Assembly: GCA_027315385.1 (NCBI GenBank)
Contig: DAHUYD010000107.1
Location: 1 to 46,495 of the forward strand
DNA length: 46,495 bases
Reading direction: 5' to 3'
Origin: Acidobacterium sp.
Lineage (GTDB): Bacteria; Acidobacteriota; Terriglobia; Terriglobales; Acidobacteriaceae
The position numbers and the translations under genes are program-made. Position 1 is the stretch's first letter. Each line of letters begins with the position of its first letter. The notes under the pieces are model-generated. The model saw only the letters and a list, made by a program, of their open reading frames with translations. It was not told the DNA's origin and did no database searches. This document shows, piece by piece, positions 21,214 to 29,066 of the stretch.

Positions 21214-23178
21214 ATGAATTTCAGGAAGCGATTTCCTGCATTACTCACGCTTGCGGTACTTTTGACCGCACTGCCGGCGCGAAGCCAGGATGAGAATCCC
21301 CCGGCGGTCGCCGCGCGCATTGCCTGGATCACGGGAGGTGTTTCGCTGGAATCCCAGGGTTCGGATTACTGGACGGCGGCGCCGCTGAACTACACGATGG
21401 TGGGCGGGGATCGAATCTACACCGAGCCGGGCTCACGGGCCGCGATCCAGGGCGAAGGGACGGACGTGCGCGTGTGGGGCGGCACCGACGTCACCCTTAC
21501 CAACCTGAACGAGCAGTACGAACAGTTGGGACTGGCGCAGGGCTCAGTACGGGTGCGGGTGTTCAACCTTGCGCCCGAAGGCGCTGTGGAAGTGGATACG
21601 CCCAACGGAGCGGTGATTATTCAAATGCCCGGCGATTACCGGGTGAATGTCTATCCTGAGCAGGCGTCTCTGGTAGAGGTGTTCGCCGGCGCGGCGCAGA
21701 TCAGCGGCCCCGGCATGAACCAGGAAGTGGATCAGGGCGAGGCGGTTCAGCTGTATGGCGAGAATCCGGTCGAGATCGGTTCGGTGGAAATGCCTCCCGC
21801 GGACGGTCTCGATTACTGGAGCGCGGAGCGCGACCAGCATATGCTCGAGTCCGCCTCGGCAGGTTACATGAGCCCGGATATCCCGGGGTATGACGATCTG
21901 GATGATTATGGCTACTGGACGCCGGGCACCGAGTACGGTCCTGTGTGGTTTCCGCGCAATGTGCCGCCCGGCTGGCAGCCTTACACCAGCGGTTACTGGG
22001 CGTGGGTGCAGCCATGGGGCTATACGTGGGTGGATGCCGAGCCCTGGGGCTACGCGCCCTTCCACTATGGCCGCTGGGTTGTGTGGGGCGGGCGGTGGGG
22101 ATGGGTGCCTGGACCGCCGCAGGTGCGGCCGGTGTATGCACCGGCGTTCGTGGCGTTCGTGGGCGGCGGAGCCGGGGTTGCGGCATGGTTCCCGCTGGGG
22201 ATCGCGGAGCCATTTGTGCCGTGGTACCACTGCTCGCCGCAATACGTGCGCAGGGTGAACGTCACGAATGTGAACATCACAGTGATCCGCAACGTCACCA
22301 TTGTGAACAACTACAACGTGTTTATCCGCCAGGTCAACACGGTGCGCACGGTGAACGAGATTCAGGTAAGCAATGTGCGTTATGTGAACCGCGAGCGCAT
22401 CGTTGCGATGCGGACAGACGCGATGAGGTCGGGCGCGCAGGTGCAGACGGCGGTCGTGCATCTGAATCCGGCGCAGCGCCAGCAAATGGCGCGGGCTACG
22501 ATGTCAATCGCGCGGCCGCCGGCAGCGCCGCCGGCACATTCCATGGCAGGGCCACGGCAGAACATCTCCCGGCCCTCAGGCAGACCGGTCCTGATCACGC
22601 CGCACGGGCGCGCGGCGGCGACACCGCAGGCGAATCAGGCGCGCTTTACACCGAGGTCTCTGCCCAGCCCGAGGCCGGCGACGGAGATTCAGCCGGCCCG
22701 GCGAGCGATCGTTCCGAACACGCGTCCAGCGCCTGCGCGGCGGTCCGCCCAGCCCGTCCAGCCGGAGGCGAGGCGGCCCGTAGGGGCCACGGCTCCGGCG
22801 AATCGATCGGCGGGGCAACCGCCAGCGCGAGTTTCCGAAGCGCCGGCTCAAGCGCAGCCAGGAGCGCGTCCGGAGTCTCGTCCGCAGGGCCAGCCGGCAA
22901 CATCGCGACCCGAAAGTCCCGAACGTCCGCAAAGCCGCCCGGCGCAACCCCAGCCCCGGGCCTATCCTCCGGCGCGTCCGGAATCTCGTCCGGCCGCGCC
23001 GCAACCGGAGAATCGTCCTCCGGAACGGCCGCAGGCGCGTCCGGCGCAGCCGCAACCGGAGGCACGCCCTCCGGCACGGCCCGAATCCGGGCCGCAGGTG
23101 CGGCCGCCGGAGCAGCGCAAGCCTGCGCCGAAGAACGAGAAGAGGAAACCTGAACCGAAACCGCAGAACCCGCGGTAG
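21214..23178 (+). CDS. Exported FecR-like / DUF6600-type protein with Pro-Arg-rich tail
   Basis: The 654-residue protein has a signal peptide (MNFRKRFPALLTLAVLLTALPARS) and a FecR-like beta domain (about 30-190: AARIAWITGGVSLESQG, DRIYTEPGSRAAIQ). Next come a Trp/Gly/Tyr-rich block (about 230-340, repeated GYW and WGY units) and an Asn/Val/Ile-rich strand region (VNVTNVNITVIRNVTIVNNY). The final 200 or so residues are low complexity Pro/Ala/Arg/Gln with repeated ARPESRP/AQPQPE-like units, so basic and disordered. From family knowledge, FecR-like periplasmic domains relay or bind surface signals; function here is unknown. The start is set by AAGGAG 6 nt before ATG 21214; the frame continues upstream only into the leader. 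Confidence 0.85.
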   Translation: MNFRKRFPALLTLAVLLTALPARSQDENPPAVAARIAWITGGVSLESQGSDYWTAAPLNYTMVGGDRIYTEPGSRAAIQGEGTDVRVWGGTDVTLTNLNEQYEQLGLAQGSVRVRVFNLAPEGAVEVDTPNGAVIIQMPGDYRVNVYPEQASLVEVFAGAAQISGPGMNQEVDQGEAVQLYGENPVEIGSVEMPPADGLDYWSAERDQHMLESASAGYMSPDIPGYDDLDDYGYWTPGTEYGPVWFPRNVPPGWQPYTSGYWAWVQPWGYTWVDAEPWGYAPFHYGRWVVWGGRWGWVPGPPQVRPVYAPAFVAFVGGGAGVAAWFPLGIAEPFVPWYHCSPQYVRRVNVTNVNITVIRNVTIVNNYNVFIRQVNTVRTVNEIQVSNVRYVNRERIVAMRTDAMRSGAQVQTAVVHLNPAQRQQMARATMSIARPPAAPPAHSMAGPRQNISRPSGRPVLITPHGRAAATPQANQARFTPRSLPSPRPATEIQPARRAIVPNTRPAPARRSAQPVQPEARRPVGATAPANRSAGQPPARVSEAPAQAQPGARPESRPQGQPATSRPESPERPQSRPAQPQPRAYPPARPESRPAAPQPENRPPERPQARPAQPQPEARPPARPESGPQVRPPEQRKPAPKNEKRKPEPKPQNPR

Positions 23179-23200
23179 TCCGAGGCGGGAATGCAGGACC

Positions 23201-23222
23201 GGCCTCGCCCGCGGGCGGGGCC
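23201..23222 (+). terminator. GC-rich terminator-like hairpin
   Basis: An almost perfectly self-complementary 22-nt segment (GGCCTCGCCC followed by its near inverse) lies 22 nt after the stop of the FecR-like gene and is followed by a modest T/C tract. It sits between two convergent genes and could serve either. Confidence 0.5.
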
Positions 23223-23310
23223 TTCCTGTCTTACGGAGCAGCAGGACGCCCGGAGCGCGTCTCTGGTGAACCTCGACGGTTCGCGAGGCGGCGAAGAAGA
23301 TGCGGGCTGC

Positions 23311-24771
23311 TCAGGCGAGGGCGGCGCGGCTCTTGCGGAACAATGGAAAGAGCGCCCCGCCAGCGAGGATGATGGCGGTGCCGATGAGCGAGCTTTTCAG
23401 GTTCTCGACGTAGGAATAGACCAGCAGGACTCCGGCGGCGGCGATGAAGAGCGCAGGAACCCAGGGATATCCCCAGACATGGAAGACGTTCTTTCCCTGG
23501 TCGCGTTTGCGGTAATAGAAGATGGTGGTGGCCGTAATCATGTAGAAGAGCCATTCGGCGAAGATGGCAAGCTCGAAGAGCTGCTGGAAGCGGCCGACGG
23601 CGAGCAGCAGCACGCTGGTGAGCACGGCCTGGACGATGAGCGAAGTGGAAGGGCTCTGGAAGCGCGGATGGACGGCGGCCATGCGGCGGAAGAAGAGTCC
23701 GTCGCGGGCAGCCGCATAAGGGATGCGGCCGCCGGACATGATGGTGCCGTTGAGGCTGACCACGATGCTGACGGCCATGGCAATGGAGACGAGTCCGGCG
23801 CCCCACGGCCCAGTGATGGCGGCCAGAGCGGCGACGGCTGGACGCGGCGAGGCGGCGAGGCGCGCGGCGGGCAGCAGATACTGGATGGCCGCATTGGTGG
23901 CCATGTAGAGGAAGCCGACGATGGCGAGTCCGGCGATGAGCGCGATAGGCAGGCTGCGTTGCGGGTTCTTTACTTCCCCCGCGACCATGGTGAGGTCGTT
24001 CCATCCGTCGTAGGCCCACAGGGCGGCGATCAGGGCGATCATGAATCCGCCGAAGCCGCCATGCGCGCCTACAAAGTGGGTGGCGAAGTTGCTCCAGTGG
24101 CCGCCAAAGGAGCCGAAGCAGATGAAGACGATGGCGAGGATGAGCACAACTTTCAGCCAGGTAAAGATGAGCTGGAAATTGCCGGCTTTGCGGATGCCCA
24201 GGTAATTGAGTCCGGTGATGAGCCAGGTAGCGGCGATGGCGAAGATCTGCGACCAGAGAACGATGAAGGGCAGATGTAAAGCGGGCGTGTTGAGCCAGTG
24301 GAGCGATGGAAAGATTGCCATCACGCGGGCGAGCCCGACGGTGCTGCTGGCGATGGAGGCGGGCTTGGCGACGGCAAACCACGTCCACATATAAAAGAAG
24401 GCGAGCAAGTCGCCGTAAGCGCCCCGGATGTAGACGTATTCGCCACCTGCGTAGGGGAGCAGGGTGCTCAGTTCCGCGTAGGTCATGGCGCCGAAGAGAG
24501 ACAGCAGACCGCCGGCGATCCATGCCAGGTATACCAGGGACGACGCCCCCGTGGCGCGGATCATCTCGTAGGGCACAAGGAAGATGCCGCTGCCGATGAT
24601 GGTGCCGACCACGATGGCGGTGGCGTGCGAGACGCCGAGGACACGCGGCAGCGTGGGTGCTGAGCCGAATTGCGTCGAGGCGGGTGCGCCGGTATGCGTG
24701 TCCAGAAGCGGGAACCCCCGTGGTGCGGCGGAAATGACTGGAGTCCTTCCAGTCTGCCTGATCGGAGGCAA
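23311..24771 (-). CDS. APC-family amino acid permease
   Basis: This is an inner-membrane amino acid transporter of 486 residues with about twelve hydrophobic segments. The APC signature is in the first membrane helix (AIVVGTIIGSGIFLVPYEM), followed by SLFGAMTYAELSTLLPYAGGEYVYI and later WAYDGWNDLTMVAGEVKNPQRSLP. The family includes antiporters and proton symporters; the substrate cannot be read. The only plausible start is TTG at 24771; a purine-rich GCGAAGA precedes it. It is divergent from the phosphoribosyltransferase gene with a 136-bp shared upstream region. Confidence 0.9.
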   Translation of the reverse strand: MPPIRQTGRTPVISAAPRGFPLLDTHTGAPASTQFGSAPTLPRVLGVSHATAIVVGTIIGSGIFLVPYEMIRATGASSLVYLAWIAGGLLSLFGAMTYAELSTLLPYAGGEYVYIRGAYGDLLAFFYMWTWFAVAKPASIASSTVGLARVMAIFPSLHWLNTPALHLPFIVLWSQIFAIAATWLITGLNYLGIRKAGNFQLIFTWLKVVLILAIVFICFGSFGGHWSNFATHFVGAHGGFGGFMIALIAALWAYDGWNDLTMVAGEVKNPQRSLPIALIAGLAIVGFLYMATNAAIQYLLPAARLAASPRPAVAALAAITGPWGAGLVSIAMAVSIVVSLNGTIMSGGRIPYAAARDGLFFRRMAAVHPRFQSPSTSLIVQAVLTSVLLLAVGRFQQLFELAIFAEWLFYMITATTIFYYRKRDQGKNVFHVWGYPWVPALFIAAAGVLLVYSYVENLKSSLIGTAIILAGGALFPLFRKSRAALA

Positions 24772-24907
24772 TCTTCGCTACGGTCATCGACATCGATTGG
24801 GAACATTGGAATGCTGTGGGTTCGCGCGGGCGTGGCGGGAATCGAATGAGCCCGGGTTCGACGAGCGGGCAATGAGGTGGATCGCAGGACAGAGGGAGCG
24901 AGACGCC

Positions 24908-25564
24908 ATGAGCTTCAGAGATCGTCGCGAGGCGGGGACCGCGCTGGCGTGCGCGCTGAGGAACGTGCCGGGACTGGAGGACGCGGTGGTGTTGGCGCTG
25001 CCGCGGGGCGGAGTGCCTGTGGGGTATGAGGTGGCGCGGGAACTGCGGCTGCCGCTGGATGTCCTGGTGGTGCGGAAGCTCGGCGTGCCCGGCGAGGAAG
25101 AGCTGGCGCTGGGCGCTGTTGCGGGGAGCGGCGTGCTGGTGGTGAATCCGGAGATCGTGCGCGCGTTCGCAGTTCCGCAGTCGCAGGTCGATGCCATGGT
25201 GGAGCGGGCGCGGGCGGAGATCGCACGGCGCGAGACGCTGTATCGCGGAAGCCGCGCGGCGCTGGACGTGGCGGGGCGGACGGCAATTCTGGTGGACGAT
25301 GGCATGGCTACCGGATCGACGATGACGGCCGCGGTGCGGTCGCTGCGCCCGGTAACGGCGCGGCTGCTGGTTGCGGTGCCCGTGGGATCGAGGGGCGCGT
25401 GCGATGATCTGCGATGGGAAGTGGATGAGGTGGTCTGCCTGCAGATGCCTGAGCCGTTCCATGCGGTGGGAGAGTTCTACGCGGATTTCCGGCAGACCGG
25501 AGACGATGACGTGAGGGAACTGCTCGCGCTGACTGGGGGGCCGGCACGAGTAACGGGGTCATGA
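24908..25564 (+). CDS. Phosphoribosyltransferase-domain protein
   Basis: The 218-residue protein has a type-I PRTase fold with the PRPP-binding loop ILVDDGMATGSTM (127-139) and an early LPRGGVPVGYEVA strand-turn typical of the stand-alone group annotated as predicted phosphoribosyltransferases. The substrate is unknown; the family is broad and includes salvage enzymes and stress-associated proteins. AGGGAG at 24893-24898 sets the ATG at 24908, although the open frame extends far upstream into the antisense of the permease gene. Confidence 0.85.
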   Translation: MSFRDRREAGTALACALRNVPGLEDAVVLALPRGGVPVGYEVARELRLPLDVLVVRKLGVPGEEELALGAVAGSGVLVVNPEIVRAFAVPQSQVDAMVERARAEIARRETLYRGSRAALDVAGRTAILVDDGMATGSTMTAAVRSLRPVTARLLVAVPVGSRGACDDLRWEVDEVVCLQMPEPFHAVGEFYADFRQTGDDDVRELLALTGGPARVTGS

Positions 25565-25656
25565 TTACCGGAAGCCGATGAAGCAGTGACCCAGTTGTTC
25601 ACGCTCGGCACGAAAGAGGACTTGGCCCGCCTCGCTGAAGGGTTCAGCATCGAACC

Positions 25657-25809
25657 ATGCTGCGAGTCGCCGCCATCTGGGTGATTATGAATCTGGTTGC
25701 AATTGCCGGCCTGGCTGGGCTGTTTGTAAGGGAGAACACCCGGGCATCCGTGGTGCGCCGGTGCCGTCCAGCGGGCAGAGCGCCAGTCATTCCGATCTCC
25801 GGTCGCTGA
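25657..25809 (+). CDS. Possible small membrane protein, 50 residues
   Basis: The short frame begins LRVAAIWVIMNLVAIAGLAG, one likely membrane helix, and ends in an Arg/Pro-rich tail. It lies between the phosphoribosyltransferase and tRNA-Val. No strong Shine-Dalgarno precedes the ATG, and there is no family match by eye, so it may be chance. The rest of this 271-bp gap shows nothing else. Confidence 0.25.
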   Translation: MLRVAAIWVIMNLVAIAGLAGLFVRENTRASVVRRCRPAGRAPVIPISGR

Positions 25810-25835
25810 TACACTGAACAGGAATTACCGGCTGT

Positions 25836-25912
25836 GGGCGGTTAGCTCAGCCGGTTAGAGCGCCTGCCTTACAAGCAGGAGGTCGCAGGTTCGAGCCCTG
25901 CACTGCCCACCA
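25836..25912 (+). tRNA. tRNA-Val (anticodon UAC)
   Basis: All arms of a cloverleaf are present: the acceptor stem GGGCGGT pairs with ACTGCCC (one G-U), the anticodon stem-loop is CCTGC-CTTACAA-GCAGG with anticodon TAC, and the T-arm holds GGTTCGAGCC. The CCA end is encoded (25910-25912). Confidence 0.97.
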
Positions 25913-25939
25913 ATCCAATTCGCAGCCTCGCACTCTTCC

Positions 25940-25976
25940 GAACCCCTGCCGATTTAGGCGAAAATCGAGGGGGTTC
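25940..25976. terminator. Hairpin downstream of tRNA-Val
   Basis: GAACCCC (25940-25946) pairs with GGGGTTC (25970-25976), and inside it CGATTT (25950-25955) pairs with AAATCG (25962-25967). The symmetrical stem lies between the tRNA and the convergent BcsQ-like gene. It lacks a long T-run but is well placed as a terminator or processing stem for either transcript. Confidence 0.45.
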
Positions 25977-26062
25977 CTGGAAAGCCCCGTTGACTCCAGT
26001 TCGGCGGGCAGGCTGCCCGGAAATTCCGCTCGGTTTATCGAGGCGGAGTTGCCGCGCCCCGG

Positions 26063-26959
26063 TCAGGAAACTCCCTCCGCGGCGTAGCCCCAATCGCCTC
26101 GAGCGCGGCAGGAGCGGCTGCGAATCCACCCGGCCAGTGCCTCAAAATCCCTGGAAACCGGCGCATCCTGTTCGAACGCGGGAACCACGTTCCTCAGGGC
26201 CGGGAGCTCGTGGGCCTCGCGCGTGCGTTTCAGAGAAAGGCTGAGCAGGCGCACGCCAAGACGGTTCCGTAATTCTTCGCGGACGGTGCGGTGGAAAGCG
26301 ATTCGCGAGTCGTACTGATTAAGCAGGAACTTGGGCTGGAGAGGCAGACTGCGCGGATCGGAGGATTCGTCGAGTAGGCGCTCGATGCCCGCCAGCGAGA
26401 GGACAGCCTTCCAGCCCGGCATCAGGGGGATGAGGATCAGAGGCGACATGCTGAAAATCTGGCGGGTCACCCAGGGTGCCGCGGTTCCGAGATGAACGAT
26501 GATGCGATCGCAGTCCCTGCCTAAAGCGGAGATCTCATCGCGGACCCAGCCCTGGCTGTCGGCCCCGGACTGAAGGCAGGCGATAGGCAGCTGCGCAAGG
26601 CGAATGCAGGCGTTGGACTGAGGATCGCGAACGCTGTGCACCTCGCCGGCATACGCGGGTTGCGCACCGAAGCAGCGGGCAAGATTTTCCTGGAGTGAGG
26701 TGTCGAGCAGCAAAACCTCTTCCCCCTGCATAGCCAGAGCGCGGCCGAGATTGCCGACGATGCCGGTTTCGCCGGCGCTTCCGCCGGGGGAGAAGACGAC
26801 GATGACACGCGAGTAAACGCCCGGATCGGCGTGCAGCGTGCGCTTCCTTTGTTCGTCGAACTCCTGGCGCAGGCTCGAAATTCTGAGTACGGCGCCAGGC
26901 GCGCGACTCTCCGCATCAGAGCGCGGCAACGGCGAGGGGCTGCTGTTCCAGGGATTCAT
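26063..26959 (-). CDS. BcsQ/ParA-like ATPase-fold protein with degenerate P-loop
   Basis: The 298-residue protein resembles the SIMIBI (ParA/MinD) family and most closely the BcsQ (YhjQ) branch linked to cellulose secretion. The evidence is the Walker-B-like strand EEVLLLDTS (Asp86) and the C-terminal pattern NQYDSRIAFHRTVREELRNRLG, then a closing DFEALAGWI. The P-loop is FSPGGSAGETG (56-66) instead of KGGxGKT: the signature lysine is Pro58 and the catalytic lysine position is Gly or Glu. BcsQ proteins often deviate here, but ATP hydrolysis is doubtful. About 45 N-terminal residues precede the fold. GGGAG lies 6 nt before ATG. No bcsA, bcsB or bcsC gene is in the window. Confidence 0.65.
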   Translation of the reverse strand: MNPWNSSPSPLPRSDAESRAPGAVLRISSLRQEFDEQRKRTLHADPGVYSRVIVVFSPGGSAGETGIVGNLGRALAMQGEEVLLLDTSLQENLARCFGAQPAYAGEVHSVRDPQSNACIRLAQLPIACLQSGADSQGWVRDEISALGRDCDRIIVHLGTAAPWVTRQIFSMSPLILIPLMPGWKAVLSLAGIERLLDESSDPRSLPLQPKFLLNQYDSRIAFHRTVREELRNRLGVRLLSLSLKRTREAHELPALRNVVPAFEQDAPVSRDFEALAGWIRSRSCRARGDWGYAAEGVS

Positions 26960-27510
26960 GTCTTACTCCCGCAACTAGATTCCCGCTCCTTCTGTCGTGA
27001 AGCCGGCAAAGGAAGCTGGGAGGGGAAAAGATTACCTTTGTAGGATGAGCCATGGACGGCCTGCACGGGGTAACTTTGAGAGATTTGTGGTAACCAGTCG
27101 CCCCGTTACTTCGCAACGGGGGCAGTGCTACGGACTTCCTGGCCCCCTCCCCGGTAATGGGTACTGTCTATGTGGAGCCTGTTATTAACTTTCCCGCGGG
27201 TTGCGGCGCAAATCGGTCCATACTTCGTTGTCATCCTCGACTGTGGACCCGCCACAGCCTTCGGATTCCGCCTCGTCCGGACCGGTTTTCGTCCGCAACG
27301 CTGCCCACGCGAAAGTTAATAGCAGGCTCTGTGGCCGGAAACTGCGACTTTTTCTTATGATTGACGTCAAAATGGCAGTTTCCGCACGAGGTTGATCCCT
27401 GTTCCCGCTGATCCTTCTGCGGAGTGCCGGGGTGGGCTCGGGCCGATACGCGGCTCCCCTGGATGGATGAACCCAGACGGCAGAAGCCAGCCGGGTCATG
27501 GAGGCCAGCT
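26960..27510 (+). other. Non-coding interval with hairpin and MITE
   Basis: This 551-bp gap separates the divergent BcsQ-like and DUF4382 genes. It carries a repeated GGTAAC, a hairpin with GCCCCGTT (27100-27107) against AACGGGG (27115-27121), and the MITE-like element at 27175-27329. No convincing gene is seen; short frames inside the MITE have no recognisable protein features. Confidence 0.6.
27175..27329. mobile_element. MITE-like element, 155 bp, with 4-bp target duplication
   Basis: The ends GAGCCTGTTATTAACTTTC (27175-27193) and its inverse, ending ...GAAAGTTAATAGCAGGCTC at 27329, match at 18 of 19 positions. The element is flanked by TGTG on both sides (27171-27174 and 27330-27333), as expected for a target-site duplication. 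It is too short to encode a transposase. Ends beginning GAGCCTGTT resemble those of IS5-type elements, so it may be a non-autonomous derivative; that assignment is inference. A shorter relative is at 34916-34965. Confidence 0.75.
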
Positions 27511-29049
27511 ATGCGGAAGCCTTTGTATCTCCTCTTTCTGTTCGTTCTTTCTCTATCCTTCACAACTGGATGCGGTTCCAACGTTGCTTCAGGAGTCGGT
27601 GGCGGGACCCACGGGAACGCCACGGTTTCGCTCAGCATGACGGATGATCCGCCGGCTGGCGTGTCGGTGCTGTTTTTTGAGGTCAGCCTGACAAATGCGA
27701 CGCTGCAGTCGGCGGCGGGCGAGTCCGTTTCGCTGCTGAACAACAACACGCCGGTGCAGATCGATGTGACGCAGTTGCAGGCACTCTCAGCATTTTTGAG
27801 CACGGCGAATGTCCCGGCGGGCCAGTACAAAAGCCTGAGCCTGACTTTTGCCAACCCGCAGCTGGTGATCTACAACGCGGCGGACTTCTCGCTGAGTAAT
27901 TGCGCGGTGGGCAGCATGTGCCAGCTGTCGCCCGGCATGGACGGCTCGGCGACGGTGAACCTGACGTCGGCGCCGTTTCCCGTAACGCTAAGCGCGGGAT
28001 CGCCGCTGGGGTTCCTGATCGATTTTCATCTGAATCGGGTGATCCAGTCCGATTTGTCCGTGGACCTGGGCGTGAGCGACGGGGTGACGATATCGGAACT
28101 ACCGCCTGCAACTGCGGTGCCGCCGCGGTTCGGGCTTCTCACGGGGACGGTGGAGAGCGTCGATGGCGCGAGCAAATCGTTCACGCTACACACGGCATGG
28201 GGCTGGACGTTCACGATCGATACGACAAGCAGCACGACCTACAACAACTTTCCGTGTACATCGCAAACGGTGCCGAACATGGCATGCCTGGCCCCGGGCG
28301 AGATCGTGCAGGTGCAAATCGTGGGAGTTGCGAGCGGGGGCGCGTTGACGGCGAGCCAGGTGAGATATGTGCAGGCTCAGGGCGCTCAGACGGTGGAGGG
28401 GACCGTGCTGGAGATTTTCCCCAGTCCCGCAACCCTGGTTCCCGCTCCGGTGACGCTGGTCATGATGGCGCATCAGAATCCGGCGGCCAGCACCACGTTC
28501 CCGATCGGGGGCCTGGTGGAGGTGATTGTCCCGCCAGCGGCAACCCTGTCGATTGACGCGAACGGCTTCACGATGCCTTCCGGCGTGGAGTTCGCGAATA
28601 ACTCGCAGAATGGCGCCTGGGCAGCTTTCACGGTGGGGCAGAACCTCACGGTAGCCGTGAAATCGGGGTCGGTGAGCATGAATCCGCCCATCACACCCCC
28701 GTCTGGTATTGGCCCGAAAGTCGTGTTTACCGCGTCGAGCGTGGAGTTGGAGCCAAGCCAGATGACCGGCGCGGCTACCGCCGTGGATGACAGCACGCAG
28801 AGCTTCACCTTTGGCGCGAACACCGGGCCGGTTTTCTTCCCATGGCCATGGAGACCGAATGCGGTGAACAGTTTCAATGTGCTGACGACCGGCCAGACGG
28901 GCTACATCGGATTCACGCCAAACAGCTTCGACGGGTTGGCAACGGGGCAGGTGGTCTCGGTCAACGGCTGGCTGTTTGCGCCGGCGAGCGGGAGTTTGCC
29001 GCAGATTGTGGCGCAGGGGCTGTTGCTGCGCCCGAATGCGGCCTTCTGA
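27511..29049 (+). CDS. DUF4382-type lipoprotein
   Basis: The 512-residue protein has a lipoprotein signal (lipobox FTTGC, Cys21). A DUF4382-like beta domain follows at about 38-180 (ATVSLSMTDDPPAGVSVLFFEVSLTNATLQS ... VPAGQYKSLSLTFA). The rest (about 200-512) consists of repeated beta units resembling DUF5666, each starting like LLTGTVESVDGASKSFTLHT, QTVEGTVLEIF and TGAATAVDDSTQSFTFG. Function is unknown; such proteins are common in acidobacterial envelopes. TGGAGG at 27499-27504 sets the ATG. It converges with the oxidoreductase gene with a gap of only 17 bp. Confidence 0.8.
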   Translation: MRKPLYLLFLFVLSLSFTTGCGSNVASGVGGGTHGNATVSLSMTDDPPAGVSVLFFEVSLTNATLQSAAGESVSLLNNNTPVQIDVTQLQALSAFLSTANVPAGQYKSLSLTFANPQLVIYNAADFSLSNCAVGSMCQLSPGMDGSATVNLTSAPFPVTLSAGSPLGFLIDFHLNRVIQSDLSVDLGVSDGVTISELPPATAVPPRFGLLTGTVESVDGASKSFTLHTAWGWTFTIDTTSSTTYNNFPCTSQTVPNMACLAPGEIVQVQIVGVASGGALTASQVRYVQAQGAQTVEGTVLEIFPSPATLVPAPVTLVMMAHQNPAASTTFPIGGLVEVIVPPAATLSIDANGFTMPSGVEFANNSQNGAWAAFTVGQNLTVAVKSGSVSMNPPITPPSGIGPKVVFTASSVELEPSQMTGAATAVDDSTQSFTFGANTGPVFFPWPWRPNAVNSFNVLTTGQTGYIGFTPNSFDGLATGQVVSVNGWLFAPASGSLPQIVAQGLLLRPNAAF

Positions 29050-29066
29050 ACCGGAGCCATTGAAGA

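Noticed and set aside
22620-23160. Tandem repeats suggestive of a CRISPR array
   Set aside because: The repeated units are short, degenerate Pro/Arg/Gln codons inside the FecR-like gene; no constant repeats with unique spacers occur anywhere in the window.
23231-25462. 743-codon minus-strand frame
   Set aside because: Overlaps both the permease and the phosphoribosyltransferase in other frames; low-complexity Arg/His/Pro composition.
25869-26129. Minus-strand frame ending in VGSAGLEPATSCL
   Set aside because: This is the antisense of tRNA-Val read as protein, a well-known false ORF seen in databases.
25836-27333. Integrated island next to tRNA-Val
   Set aside because: No integrase and no repeat of the tRNA 3' end was found; the MITE nearby has its own target duplication.
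27185-27499. Minus-strand frame through the MITE (possible transposase remnant)
   Set aside because: No DDE or other transposase motif is visible; the element is too short and the frame runs past its end.
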